From NCBI GenBank assembly GCA_002387325.1, contig DGIN01000086.1, positions 15,280 to 26,811 on the forward strand: 11,532 nt of DNA, in the 5' to 3' direction. This document shows, one piece after another, positions 1-6,367 of this stretch. The first letter of the stretch is position 1. Each line of letters starts with the position of its first letter. The position numbers were made by a program, and so were the translations under genes. Source of the stretch: Bacteroidales bacterium UBA4621. GTDB lineage: Bacteria > Bacteroidota > Bacteroidia > Bacteroidales > Paludibacteraceae. The notes under the pieces were generated by a model that did not search any database, was not told the origin of the DNA, and saw nothing but the letters and a program-made list of their open reading frames with translations.

Positions 1-44
1 ACCCGTTAATAACCCGTTAATAACCCGATAATAACCCGATAATG
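1..44. repeat. 11-bp tandem repeat, 4 copies, running into the window edge
   Basis: Four contiguous 11-bp units are visible: ACCCGTTAATA twice (1-11, 12-22), then ACCCGATAATA (23-33) and ACCCGATAATG (34-44). The array starts at base 1, so it may extend further left. The unit length equals that of the unrelated array at 8649-8703. The function is unknown. It could be a variable-number repeat or a set of phased protein-binding sites, and nothing in the sequence decides between these. Confidence 0.9.
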
Positions 45-197
45 ACATAGTCTTGATAGCACGAAGTATATAGAACAGAAGGAGGGTGTCTAATAAGTCT
101 AAAAGACAGCGAAAAAGCAGGCAAGTCTGACGGCTTGACCGCGGACGGGGCGTCCGCGTCCCCGACCATACGGTATATTTTACGAAAAAACGACATC
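45..197. other. Intergenic region with a GC-rich inverted repeat at 140-164
   Basis: I find no convincing gene here; the short open frames look random. The one visible structure is a GC-rich patch in otherwise mixed sequence. CGCGGAC (140-146) pairs perfectly with GTCCGCG (152-158) around a 5-base loop, while CGGGG (146-150) can instead pair with CCCCG (160-164). The two stems exclude each other. Neither is followed by a T-run on either strand, so it is not a typical intrinsic terminator. It could be a dispersed intergenic repeat, which cannot be tested from one window. Confidence 0.55.
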
Positions 198-233
198 AAA
201 AAAGAGGCTGCCTACACTTGTCAGGCAGCCTCT
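198..233 (-). terminator. Intrinsic terminator after pepD
   Basis: An 11-bp perfect stem is formed by bases 203-213 and 223-233, with a 9-base loop. In the direction of transcription (minus strand) it is followed directly by a run of six T (203 to 198, one base shared with the stem). It lies about 25 bases past the pepD stop codon. Stem, loop and T-tract all fit a Rho-independent terminator ending the C69 peptidase-pepD unit. Confidence 0.88.
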
Positions 234-257
234 CGTTTGCAGGAAGCAAATTATAAT

Positions 258-1718
258 CTACAGCATTTCCAGTATATGACGGAGCCATTGGTAGCAACGT
301 GCGGTGGAGGGGATAGAGAGCCGTTCCTGCGGGGAGTGGACGCCGTACATCTGCGGACCGATACTGACCATATCCAAGTAGGGGTATTTCTCCAAGAAGA
401 GTCCACATTCGAGTCCCGCATGGATAGCGAGTACTTGCGGTTCGGTATGGAAGAGGTCGATATACGCCTGCTTGGTGGTTTCCAAAAGCGGAGAATGAAC
501 ATTGGGTGCCCAGCCGGGATAGCCGTCGCCGTGGGTTACCTCGTCGCAAGCCATAGCGAGACTGTACTCCACGCGGTCTTTGATGTGGTGCTTTTGCGCC
601 TCAACCGACGAACGTTGGCTGGTATTGATTTCCACAAAGGGTGTGCCGTCGGGTTCCGCTTTCATTTTGATGCTTGCGAGGTTGGTGCTGGTTTCCACCA
701 ATCCCGGCATATCCTTGCTCATGGCTACCATTCCGTGTGGGCAGGCATAGAGTGCCATAATGAGTTGGTACGCCTGTTTCTCGGGGATGACGGTGTCGGG
801 CAGCGGTGCAGACTCAAGTTCAAGACGGAGGTCTTTCTCCACCGCACCGAGTTCGCGCTCCACATCGGCGGTATAGATATTCCAGTCGGCACGCAGTTGC
901 TCTTTGTACTCCACAGGCACGCAGACAAGGGCTTCCGCTTCGCGTGCGATGGCGTTGCGGAGGTTGCCGCCGCTGATAGATGCGAGTTGGAACTCGGTCT
1001 TGGTCATAAGGAGGTTCAAGAAATTGACCATCACCTTGTTGGCATTGCCACGCCCTTTGTTGATGTCGTCTCCCGAATGCCCGCCCATCAGTCCGCCAAC
1101 GCTCAGGCGCACGGCAAACCAGCGGTGTGATGCAGGCAAGGAAGCAGGCGTATAGTGCATTTTAGCCAGCGTGTCGATACCACCGGCGCAACCGATAAAG
1201 ATCTGCCCGTCGTCCTCCGAGTCGAGGTTGATCAGGCGTTTGCCGTTGAGGTAGCCGTCTTTGAGTTTGAAAGCCCCCGTAAGTCCCGTTTCCTCGTCCA
1301 CAGTGAAGAGACATTCGAGTGCGGGGTGCTGCAAGGTGTCGTCGGTCATCACTGCCAACGCCATAGCAATGCCGATACCATTGTCCGCACCGAGGGTGGT
1401 GCCTTTGGCTTTGAGCCATTCGCCGTCCACATAGGTCTGAATAGGGTCTTTATAAAAATCATGCTGCACATCGCTGTTTTTCTCGCAGACCATATCCATA
1501 TGTGCCTGAAGGATAACGCCCTCGTGCTGCTCGTAGCCCGCTGTGGCAGGCTTGCGCATGATGACATTCATTGCCTCATCGACGGTATATTCGATATGGT
1601 TCTCGCGGGCAAAATCCTGCAGCCATTGCGAGATACGCTCCTCGTGTTTGGAGGGGCGCGGAACTTGGTTTATCTGGGCGAAGATGTCGAATACTTCGCG
1701 CGGTTCGAGGTTATTCAT
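258..1718 (-). CDS. pepD: Cytosol non-specific dipeptidase (aminoacyl-histidine dipeptidase, M20C, PepD)
   Basis: This 486-residue protein matches the usual PepD length. It is a cytosolic two-metal (normally zinc) dipeptidase that splits a wide range of dipeptides, including Xaa-His, into free amino acids. The M20 metal-site pattern is complete: H73-x-D75 (AHMDMV), D112 in LGADNGIG, the E142-E143 pair in DEETGLTGA, D166 in NLDSED, and a C-terminal His (H461) in YGVHSP. There is no signal peptide, which fits a cytosolic enzyme. The ATG at 1718 lies inside the end of the upstream C69 peptidase gene (8-bp overlap), so the two are probably co-transcribed and translationally coupled. The start gives the standard N-terminus (LEPREVFDIF). 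The enzyme probably completes peptide breakdown to free amino acids. No residue is missing and nothing suggests a pseudogene. Confidence 0.95.
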   Translation of the reverse strand: MNNLEPREVFDIFAQINQVPRPSKHEERISQWLQDFARENHIEYTVDEAMNVIMRKPATAGYEQHEGVILQAHMDMVCEKNSDVQHDFYKDPIQTYVDGEWLKAKGTTLGADNGIGIAMALAVMTDDTLQHPALECLFTVDEETGLTGAFKLKDGYLNGKRLINLDSEDDGQIFIGCAGGIDTLAKMHYTPASLPASHRWFAVRLSVGGLMGGHSGDDINKGRGNANKVMVNFLNLLMTKTEFQLASISGGNLRNAIAREAEALVCVPVEYKEQLRADWNIYTADVERELGAVEKDLRLELESAPLPDTVIPEKQAYQLIMALYACPHGMVAMSKDMPGLVETSTNLASIKMKAEPDGTPFVEINTSQRSSVEAQKHHIKDRVEYSLAMACDEVTHGDGYPGWAPNVHSPLLETTKQAYIDLFHTEPQVLAIHAGLECGLFLEKYPYLDMVSIGPQMYGVHSPQERLSIPSTARCYQWLRHILEML

Positions 1719-3348
1719 GTGCTATTTCGTTTTTGAAAGTTCTGAGATACGATTCGGGGAAAGCGGGACGGTTGGGACTTGTCGGTTCGCCATACGCATT
1801 GCGTTTGAACTGTCCGTTCTCCTCTTTACGCTCCTGTCCGTCGAGATATTTGACCATCAGATAGATACCGAGGTTCTGCCACTCAATCATCGTGTTGTCG
1901 GCCTGGGCGCAACTGTAGTTGGTGAGGAAACGGCGTGCCTCTTCATCGCTCATAGCAGCGGCTTGGGCATCCACACCCTCTATCTGGGCATTGAATTTCT
2001 CCTCCAGCATCTGCTGCACTTTGACAATATCGGGTTTCATATGGGAGTACTTGGTGTATGCCCAGTTAGCCACGATATTGAAAGTCCACCACGCCGATGT
2101 AGGCGAGTAGGTGTAGAGGTCGCCGTTGCCCTCGGCGAAGCACTCGGGAATGTGGTTGATACGGCAGTACATCGGCACATAGACATTGGTTGCGGCATCG
2201 TCTACGCCGAACCAGAATATACCGCCCGCTTTTTGGTCGGCATAGCCCCGCATCTGTGCCACAAACGACCATGCGGTCTGCTGGGTAGCCGTCGGGCGCT
2301 CGTACCAGTAGGAGGTGCTGTCGAGTTTGAAGGTAAGAGAACCATAGCGCAGTTTGGTATTCCACGGGCCGGCATCGGTGCCTTGTGTGATGTCGAGCGG
2401 TGTGCCTTCGTACTGGTCGCGCATACAGTCTTTTATTTCCTGTACGCTCACCTTGTGGTTCGGGCGTATATAGAGCGGCATAGGCGTTCCGGCATCCTTG
2501 CCGCCCGTCTCGAGGAACGTCTTGCCCGTAGCATAGTCGAAGTATTGCTCCATATCGTCGGAGAAATGGCGGAAGAAACTCCATACACGCGCCTCGCAGA
2601 CATACAGTCCCGAGAAATCGAACGGCGCATACGCTGCTTGGAAAGAGAAATCGGCGTCCTTACCCGAGAAATAGCCTTTCTCGCGGGCGAACTTGACTAC
2701 ATCCTTGGAGTAGAGCCAGTTTTTCTTGTCCTTGAAATTGATATTCGTGATACGTGCTTGGTTGGCATGGGCGCAGATACAATCATCGGGTATGCGTGTA
2801 GCCACCCAAACAGCCCCCTTCCGTCCGGAACCTTTGCCTATCAAGTCCATGATCCATACCTCGTTGGGGTCGCCTATAGAGAAGGTCTCGCCCTCGCTGG
2901 CATACCCGTATTCCTCAACAAGCGAGGTAATGCAGTCGATGGCTTCCCGAGCGGTCTTGCAACGCTCGAGAGCAATGTAAATCAGGCTTCCGTAGTCAAT
3001 GCCAACAGTGTCCCACAATTCAGCCCGTCCCCCCCACGTGGTCTCACCGATAGTGAGTTGGTGCTCGTTCATATTGCCTACCACACTATAAGTATGCTCC
3101 ACTTGCGGGATCTGCCCAAGCGGGCGACCGGTGTCCCAGTCCTTGACCTCACGCATTGCGCCTTTGGGATAATCGGCAGCGGGTGAGAAATGGAGGAAGC
3201 CGTAGAGCGAGTAGCTGTCGGCAGCATAGGAGATGATAGTGGAGCCGTCCGCCGAAGCGTCTTTGCCCACAATAAAATTGGTACAAGCCACAGAGGCGGT
3301 AACGCCGAAGGCGAAAGCAGCAAGAATGGTTGAGAAGAGCCGTTTCAT
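1711..3348 (-). CDS. Exported C69-family (U34) dipeptidase
   Basis: This 545-residue protein begins with a signal peptide (residues 1-21: a basic MKR start, a hydrophobic stretch, then SVA). It is followed at once by C22 in ACTNFIVGKDASADG. C69 peptidases are Ntn hydrolases that use an N-terminal cysteine exposed by processing. C22 at the predicted cleavage point is therefore the likely nucleophile, and it places the enzyme in the periplasm or outside the cell. Other family-like segments are ETTWGGR near residue 100, and a Trp/Tyr-rich C-terminal half. It likely removes dipeptides from peptides or splits dipeptides before uptake. The residue before C22 at position -3 is Ser, so this is not a good lipobox, but a lipoprotein cannot be fully excluded. 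The gene overlaps pepD by 8 bp. Upstream is an AT-rich heptamer repeat and no Bacteroidota promoter consensus that I can see. Substrate specificity cannot be read from the sequence. Confidence 0.9.
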   Translation of the reverse strand: MKRLFSTILAAFAFGVTASVACTNFIVGKDASADGSTIISYAADSYSLYGFLHFSPAADYPKGAMREVKDWDTGRPLGQIPQVEHTYSVVGNMNEHQLTIGETTWGGRAELWDTVGIDYGSLIYIALERCKTAREAIDCITSLVEEYGYASEGETFSIGDPNEVWIMDLIGKGSGRKGAVWVATRIPDDCICAHANQARITNINFKDKKNWLYSKDVVKFAREKGYFSGKDADFSFQAAYAPFDFSGLYVCEARVWSFFRHFSDDMEQYFDYATGKTFLETGGKDAGTPMPLYIRPNHKVSVQEIKDCMRDQYEGTPLDITQGTDAGPWNTKLRYGSLTFKLDSTSYWYERPTATQQTAWSFVAQMRGYADQKAGGIFWFGVDDAATNVYVPMYCRINHIPECFAEGNGDLYTYSPTSAWWTFNIVANWAYTKYSHMKPDIVKVQQMLEEKFNAQIEGVDAQAAAMSDEEARRFLTNYSCAQADNTMIEWQNLGIYLMVKYLDGQERKEENGQFKRNAYGEPTSPNRPAFPESYLRTFKNEIAHE

Positions 3349-3353
3349 ATATA

Positions 3354-3388
3354 ATTATGAATGATGAATTATGAATTATGAATGAATG
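3354..3388. repeat. AT-rich heptamer repeat just upstream of the C69 peptidase start
   Basis: The units ATTATGA, ATGATGA, ATTATGA, ATTATGA (3354-3381) are followed by a partial ATGAATG. They lie 6 to 40 bases upstream of the C69 peptidase ATG, between it and the hairpin that ends the rnf operon. The repeat will occupy the 5' leader or promoter of the peptidase gene and keeps the start region unstructured. No TAnnTTTG promoter element is visible around it on the minus strand. Confidence 0.7.
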
Positions 3389-3436
3389 ATAAAGACAGAG
3401 CCTGCATGGCAGTTGGAACTACACAGGCAGGCTCTG
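3388..3436 (-). terminator. Probable terminator hairpin after rnfA
   Basis: CAGAGCCTGC (3396-3405) and GCAGGCTCTG (3427-3436) form a perfect 10-bp stem. The loop is a long 21 bases. On the minus strand it is followed by TCTTTATC, a weak T-tract. It lies 24 bases past the rnfA stop, so it most likely ends the rnf operon. Because the T-tract is poor and the loop is large, partial read-through into the peptidase genes is possible. Confidence 0.65.
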
Positions 3437-3459
3437 ACGAAAAAAGCACAAGCAAGGGA

Positions 3460-4056
3460 TTAGCCGACCACGCCGCTGAATCCCATAAATGCCATAGCAA
3501 GGAGACCTGCGGTAACGAGTGCGATGGGCGTTCCCTCCATAGCCTTCGGCACCTTGTTCATAGAGAGTTGTTCGCGGATACCGGCAAAGAGTATCAACGC
3601 CAGTGCGAAGCCCAATGCAGTAGCGAAGGCAAAGAGTGTCCCTGTGAGCAGGTTGTGGTCTGCGCCTACGGGGAGTTTGTTGGTACCGTTAGCCACGAGA
3701 ATAGCAACTCCCAACAGACAGCAGTTGGTGGTAATAAGTGGCAAGAAGACTCCGAGTGCCTGGTAGAGAGAGGGAGAGATTTTTTTGAGGACAATCTCTA
3801 TCATCTGTACGAGTGCTGCAATGACCAAGATAAAGAGAATGGTCTGCAGGAACTCGACGTGCCAAAGGACGAGCAGTTTCTGCAGGAGGTAGGTTACAAC
3901 CGTAGCCAAGGTAAGCACGAAAGTAACAGCAGCCCCCATACCCATAGCGGTATCGATTTTCTTACTTACGCCCAGGAAAGGACATATACCGAGGAACTGA
4001 CTGAGGACGATATTGTTGACGAATATCGCCGAGATAAATATCAAAACGTAAACCAT
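3460..4056 (-). CDS. rnfA: Rnf electron transport complex subunit A (membrane core)
   Basis: This 198-residue, almost wholly hydrophobic protein has about six membrane helices and is full length for RnfA/RsxA. RnfA and RnfE are homologous and pack in opposite orientations to form the membrane core of Rnf. Structures of other Rnf complexes place a [2Fe-2S] cluster between them, held by cysteines from each subunit. The matching residues here are C25 in LGICPFLG and C112 (or the adjacent C113) in TTNCCLLG. It should therefore move electrons across the membrane between the cytosolic and periplasmic carriers, coupled to Na+ or H+ transport. It is the last gene of the operon, 9 bases after rnfE, with a terminator-like hairpin downstream. 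No Shine-Dalgarno sequence precedes it. Confidence 0.96.
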   Translation of the reverse strand: MVYVLIFISAIFVNNIVLSQFLGICPFLGVSKKIDTAMGMGAAVTFVLTLATVVTYLLQKLLVLWHVEFLQTILFILVIAALVQMIEIVLKKISPSLYQALGVFLPLITTNCCLLGVAILVANGTNKLPVGADHNLLTGTLFAFATALGFALALILFAGIREQLSMNKVPKAMEGTPIALVTAGLLAMAFMGFSGVVG

Positions 4057-4065
4057 AGTGCGTGA

Positions 4066-4653
4066 TTATTTCTTCAGAAGTTTTTGAACCAAAGCCATTA
4101 CGTATCCCAGCACAAGGAAGGCTCCCGGTGCGAGGACGAAGATAAGCATACTATAGTGGTCGCTATAGATGTGGCAATTGAAGACGCAGCCGGTACCGAA
4201 GAACTCGCGGATAGCCCCGATTAGGGTGAGCGATATGGTAAAACCGAGACCCATACCGAGTCCGTCGAGAGCAGAGAGCCCGACGCTGTTTTTGGCAGCA
4301 AATGCCTCTGCACGTCCGAGTACGATACAGTTGACCACGATGAGGGGGATAAAGAGTCCGAGTACGTCATAGATAGCGGGCAGGTACGCCTGCATAGCCA
4401 ACTGCACCATTGTAACGAAGGTGGCAATAACGACGATGAATGCGGGTATGCGCACTTTGTCGGGGATGAGGTTTTTGAGCAGTGAGATAGCCACGTTGGA
4501 GCATACGAGAACGAACATCGTAGCCAGCCCCATGGACATACCGTTGATCGCCGATGTGGTGGTAGCCAGAGTAGGACACATACCGAGTACAAGCCCGAAG
4601 GTAGGGTTCTCCTTGAGGATACCGTTGGTGAATGTTTTGAGAGCGTTATTCAT
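4066..4653 (-). CDS. rnfE: Rnf electron transport complex subunit E (membrane core)
   Basis: This 195-residue membrane protein with about six helices is the RnfA-like partner subunit. The conserved cysteine segments are LGMCPTLA (C26) and VVNCIVLGRAEAFA (C109); these should supply the RnfE ligands of the [2Fe-2S] cluster shared with RnfA. The NCIVLGRAEAFA segment is typical of RnfE and NqrD and separates it from RnfA. Its ATG lies inside the last codons of rnfG (8-bp overlap), preceded by GGAGG with a 6-base spacer. The gap to rnfA is 9 bases. Confidence 0.96.
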   Translation of the reverse strand: MNNALKTFTNGILKENPTFGLVLGMCPTLATTTSAINGMSMGLATMFVLVCSNVAISLLKNLIPDKVRIPAFIVVIATFVTMVQLAMQAYLPAIYDVLGLFIPLIVVNCIVLGRAEAFAAKNSVGLSALDGLGMGLGFTISLTLIGAIREFFGTGCVFNCHIYSDHYSMLIFVLAPGAFLVLGYVMALVQKLLKK

Positions 4654-5314
4654 TGTTTGCCTCCGTTTCTATAACTGTTTGAATGGTATCGGCTGCCACG
4701 GTTGCCACGGTATCGGCTTGTGGTTCAGCCTGCCGACTGGCACCTGTAGCCGCCTCCACCTCGCCGTTGGAGTATGCCGCGTACGCCTTATTGACTGCCT
4801 CGAGAAAAGCACGCGAGGAGATAGTAGCCGCCGTAATAGCGTCCACATCACCACCGTCTTTGCTGACGGCAAAAGCCCCCGTTGCCTTGCGCCCGATGAT
4901 GTTCTGACCGGGCTTGTCGGCGTTCTTGAACCACTCGACGATATGGGTACCGAGACCCGGAGTCTCCTGCTGCTCGAGTACTTCGTAATTGACGATGTTG
5001 CCCTCGGCGTCGAAGCCGATCATAATGCGCTGTACGCCGCCGAAGCCATCAGCCGACGACTCAACCGCAGCACCAACGAACTTGTCGCCCGTATAGGCCT
5101 TATAGACATTCAGTCCGTTGACCTCTTCGGCATCGGCAATACGGTCGTGGGCGGGCAGAACGGCACTGATGGCAGCGGTTTGTTTTGCCACCGCCTGCTC
5201 ATCAATAGTCTGCTTGGTGAGCATATAGACTCCTGCCAGTGCTGCAGCCGCCACAAGGGTGATGCAGGTGAGCGAGAGTGCCATATTCTTGAAATTGCTT
5301 TGTAGTTTAGCCAT
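4646..5314 (-). CDS. rnfG: Rnf electron transport complex subunit G (periplasmic covalent-FMN subunit)
   Basis: This 222-residue protein has one N-terminal membrane helix (about residues 10-33) and a periplasmic FMN-binding domain. Family marks include ETPGLGTHI (117-125) and the flavinylation site around T164. That threonine should carry FMN through a phosphoester bond installed by ApbE; no apbE gene is present in this window. The site reads DAITAAT here, with Ala162 where most relatives have Gly (S/T-G-A-T). After about residue 182 there is a roughly 40-residue tail rich in Ala, Thr and Glu, somewhat longer than in a minimal RnfG. A strong Shine-Dalgarno sequence precedes it 12 bases after rnfD, and it overlaps rnfE by 8 bp. 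It passes electrons to or from RnfD on the periplasmic side. Confidence 0.95.
   Translation of the reverse strand: MAKLQSNFKNMALSLTCITLVAAAALAGVYMLTKQTIDEQAVAKQTAAISAVLPAHDRIADAEEVNGLNVYKAYTGDKFVGAAVESSADGFGGVQRIMIGFDAEGNIVNYEVLEQQETPGLGTHIVEWFKNADKPGQNIIGRKATGAFAVSKDGGDVDAITAATISSRAFLEAVNKAYAAYSNGEVEAATGASRQAEPQADTVATVAADTIQTVIETEANNE
4660..4664 (-). promoter_or_regulatory. Shine-Dalgarno-like site for rnfE
   Basis: GGAGG on the minus strand (4664 to 4660) stands 6 bases before the rnfE ATG. It lies within the rnfG coding end, so it may be partly coincidental. However, its spacing is the same as at rnfG and rnfC. Confidence 0.5.
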
Positions 5315-5320
5315 AGTGGT

Positions 5321-5328
5321 ACCTCCTT
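5321..5328 (-). promoter_or_regulatory. Strong Shine-Dalgarno site for rnfG
   Basis: AAGGAGGT on the minus strand (5328 to 5321), with a 6-base spacer to the rnfG ATG (5314). It sits mostly in the short rnfD-rnfG gap and overlaps only the rnfD stop codon, so protein-coding constraint does not explain it. Such a full-length motif is unexpected in a phylum where most genes lack one. Confidence 0.75.
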
Positions 5329-6325
5329 ATTTCTTCTTTTCTCCGAAGCGTTTCGGACGAATATGGTTCAACAATGGAACGCAGGCGTTCATAATCAGGA
5401 TAGCAAACGACATTCCTTCCGGATAAGCACCCCATGTACGGATAACCATCACAATCAGTCCGATACCTATACCGAAGATGATTTTGCCCCATGGTGTCAT
5501 AGGCGAGGTAACATAATCGGTAGCCATAAAGAATGCACCGAGCATGATACCACCCGTACAGAGTGTCATAGCCACGTACTGCGCCGTGGTCAAGCCCTCC
5601 GGCAGAGCACCGCACCAACCGGTAACCGCTGCAAAAAGGGCTACGGTGGCAAGGATGCTGACGGGTATATGCCATGTGATTACACGTGTGCAGATAAGGA
5701 AAATACCGCCCGCAAGAAGAGCCAAGGCGCAAACCTCGCCAAGCGAACCGCCCATCACGCCGATAAAAGCGTCCCAGAGGCTAGGCAGTTGGCTCACTAT
5801 ACTGCTATCGCCGCCTTTGATGCCCTGTTTGAGCAGAGCCAAGGGAGTAGCTCCGGTCTCGGCATCCACATAACTGCCCGCAAAACCGAGAGGACGAGGC
5901 CAGGTGGTCATCTGTACGGGGAAGGAGATTAGTAGGAAAACACGCCCTACAAGTGCGGGGTTGAACGGGTTCTGTCCGAGTCCTCCGAAGGTCATTTTGC
6001 CTACGCCGATGGCTACGAGTGCACCGATGATTACGATCCACCACGGCAGATTGCTGGGCAAGTTAAATGCCAGCAAGAGTCCTGTAAGGATGGCGGAGCA
6101 GTCGCAGAGTGTCGGTTTCTGCTTGAGTATAAACTTGGCTATCAGCCACTCGAAGCCCACACAAGCCACGACGCTGATTGCCGTTGTGATGAGTGCTCCC
6201 CAGCCGAACTCGATTACCGAGACGATGTATGCGGGCAGGAGTGCCGCTATGACAAGGAGCATATTTTTCCGCACGCTGTCACCACTGTGGGCGTGTGGTG
6301 CGGGAGATACTATCAGTTGTTTCAT
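5327..6325 (-). CDS. rnfD: Rnf electron transport complex subunit D (membrane, covalent FMN)
   Basis: This 332-residue polytopic membrane protein has around nine or ten hydrophobic helices. Family segments are GKMTFGGLGQNPFNPALVG (110-128), the covalent-FMN motif TGAT (157-160, acceptor T160) within DAETGATPLALLK, and MATDYVTSPMTPWGK (267-281). RnfD is homologous to NqrB. It carries FMN facing the periplasm, works with RnfG and is thought to contribute to the ion path. The N-terminus (MKQLIVSPAPHAHSGDS) matches the usual start. The 42-base gap after rnfC is the largest inside the operon; it is AT-rich with no Shine-Dalgarno motif. Confidence 0.96.
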   Translation of the reverse strand: MKQLIVSPAPHAHSGDSVRKNMLLVIAALLPAYIVSVIEFGWGALITTAISVVACVGFEWLIAKFILKQKPTLCDCSAILTGLLLAFNLPSNLPWWIVIIGALVAIGVGKMTFGGLGQNPFNPALVGRVFLLISFPVQMTTWPRPLGFAGSYVDAETGATPLALLKQGIKGGDSSIVSQLPSLWDAFIGVMGGSLGEVCALALLAGGIFLICTRVITWHIPVSILATVALFAAVTGWCGALPEGLTTAQYVAMTLCTGGIMLGAFFMATDYVTSPMTPWGKIIFGIGIGLIVMVIRTWGAYPEGMSFAILIMNACVPLLNHIRPKRFGEKKK

Positions 6326-6367
6326 AAAACGATTTACTTACTTCAATAATAAATCCATACACTTCTC

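Noticed and set aside
1..44. CRISPR array
   Set aside because: The repeats are only 11 bp and directly adjacent with no spacers, so this is a plain tandem repeat. The same holds for 8649-8703.
17..199. 60-residue minus-strand frame in the left intergenic region
   Set aside because: It begins after the pepD terminator, spans the tandem repeat, has no ribosome site or promoter, and resembles nothing I recognise.
135..1130. 331-residue plus-strand frame opposite pepD
   Set aside because: It starts in the terminator region and covers the PepD catalytic motifs in antisense. No independent evidence supports coding.
1543..3186. 547-residue open frame on the plus strand opposite the C69 peptidase
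   Set aside because: It lies wholly antisense to a well-supported gene, shows no recognisable domain, and is the kind of long shadow frame that codon bias produces.
3382..4065. 227-residue plus-strand frame opposite rnfA
   Set aside because: It is a hydrophilic shadow of a hydrophobic membrane gene, as expected from antisense reading. rnfA itself is certain.
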